Origin: Oxalobacteraceae bacterium UBA7693
GTDB taxonomy: Bacteria; Pseudomonadota; Gammaproteobacteria; Burkholderiales; Burkholderiaceae_D
Direction: 5' to 3'
Length of the DNA: 5,582 bases
Assembly: GCA_002482715.1 (NCBI GenBank)
Contig: DLGN01000334.1
Span: forward strand, 1,748-7,329
In this document: piece by piece, positions 5,242 through 5,582 of the stretch
Layout: each line of letters starts with the position of its first letter
How positions within the stretch are numbered: position 1 is the stretch's first letter
Translations under genes and position numbers: made by a program
The notes under the pieces: model-generated
The model's input: the letters and a program-made list of their open reading frames with translations, nothing else
What the model was told of the DNA's origin: nothing
Database searches by the model: none

Positions 5242-5382
5242 AAGTTGAATCTCGCCCCCTCTTGAAATATCAATCTCTATGCAAATAAATAAGCGGATAA
5301 AGCTTCGTCTCCCGCTTGAAAACTGATGATTTTTGGCATACGCAATTGATTTTTTATCTAGAAAATTCACGTAAAAATAGTC

Positions 5383-5411
5383 TGTGCAGCGCTATGCGGT
5401 TTCAGTATAAT
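5383..5411 (+). promoter_or_regulatory. Candidate sigma-70 promoter for the secreted-protein gene
   Basis: A perfect TATAAT (5406-5411) has TGTGCA 17 bp upstream, which matches the -35 consensus at three of six positions. The start would be near 5418, giving a leader of about 70 nt to the ATG at 5490. The -10 box is strong; the -35 is weak. Confidence 0.5.
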
Positions 5412-5489
5412 CACTGGCTGTTGTTTCATAAATGACTTAGCAAGTACCCTACACGAACTGAGTTTTCATTTCTCAATTTGATTCTCAAC

Positions 5490-5582
5490 ATGACAAAATT
5501 ATTTCATCTCGTCTTCATTTCTTTACTGCTACTGTGCAGTTTGTCGGCGCAAGCACAAATGCGGAAATGCCTGACGGCTGAC
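5490..5582 (+). CDS. Secreted protein N-terminus, 3' truncated by window edge
   Basis: Thirty-one codons are visible, from the ATG at 5490 to the window end. The product begins MTKLFHLVFISLLLLCSLS, a typical Sec signal peptide: a basic N-end, a leucine-rich core and a probable signal peptidase I site after SAQA (residue 22). The cysteine at 16 is inside the core and does not form a good lipobox. The mature part starts QMRKCLTAD; a Cys and acidic residue so soon after cleavage recalls DUF4124-type small periplasmic proteins (pattern KC...ADG), but too little is visible to call this. There is no strong Shine-Dalgarno, although a TATAAT promoter lies about 80 bp upstream. The secretion signal is convincing; the function is unknown. 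Confidence 0.65.
   Translation, partial: MTKLFHLVFISLLLLCSLSAQAQMRKCLTAD

Larger units (their letters stand above)
5136..5489. other. Intergenic region with a hairpin and promoter
   Basis: This 354-bp gap contains a perfect 10-bp hairpin (5209-5241) and a TATAAT promoter (5383-5411). An open frame on the minus strand (5370-5077) overlaps the PRMT-like gene and has no ribosome site or family resemblance, so it is not called. No strong terminator is seen right after the PRMT-like stop codon. Confidence 0.55.

Noticed and set aside
5077..5370. A 97-codon open frame on the minus strand overlapping the end of the PRMT-like gene.
   Set aside because: No ribosome site, no recognisable domain or signal, and it runs about 60 bases into a well-supported gene on the other strand; it also spans the 10-bp hairpin.

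Overview
The window is moderate-GC bacterial DNA with compact genes. It looks like a Gram-negative proteobacterium: there are Sec-type secreted products, a proteobacterial-style M56/BlaI pair and an EamA carrier. The guess that it is a betaproteobacterium (perhaps Oxalobacteraceae) rests on general resemblance only. No rRNA, tRNA, CRISPR array, transposase gene or phage gene is visible.

Layout. (1) Bases 1-712 (+) hold the 3' part of an EamA/DMT-family membrane transporter. Its trailer (713-989) carries a GC-rich 7-bp hairpin and a 121-bp transposase-less MITE-like element, with perfect 17-bp terminal inverted repeats and a 5-bp direct repeat at its edges. A strong intrinsic terminator follows. 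(2) Bases 1092-1900 (+) are a two-gene unit: a VOC-fold protein and, 14 nt downstream, an SRPBCC/AHSA1-like protein. (3) Bases 1975-3797 (-) are a two-gene operon with a 4-base ATGA overlap: a BlaI/MecI-type repressor followed by an M56 (BlaR1-type) membrane metallopeptidase. The two blocks converge at about 1900-1975, where a hairpin can terminate the minus-strand operon. (4) Bases 3798-4202 are a regulatory region. Two near-identical 16-bp palindromes sit 31 bp apart centre to centre, one exactly filling the spacer of a good minus-strand promoter. A five-unit degenerate 11-bp tandem repeat lies in the operon's leader. (5) Bases 4203-5135 (+) encode a methyltransferase with the architecture of eukaryotic-type protein arginine methyltransferases, including the double-glutamate loop. 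(6) Bases 5136-5489 are intergenic, with a perfect 10-bp hairpin and a TATAAT promoter, leading into the truncated start of a secreted protein at 5490.

How the parts may work together. The repressor/M56 pair looks like a self-regulated sensor module. The repressor would sit on the two palindromes and shut off its own operon, and M56 proteolysis triggered by an envelope signal would relieve this. The M56 protein lacks the penicillin-binding sensor of BlaR1. It carries instead a periplasmic tail that looks like two copies of one small domain, each with a CP...C cysteine pair of identical spacing (59-residue offset). No beta-lactamase gene lies nearby. The nearest candidate target besides the operon itself is the divergent PRMT-like gene, and a possible plus-strand promoter shares the operon's -35 hexamer. 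The most notable items are the M56 sensor tail, the bacterial PRMT-like enzyme and the operator region between them.
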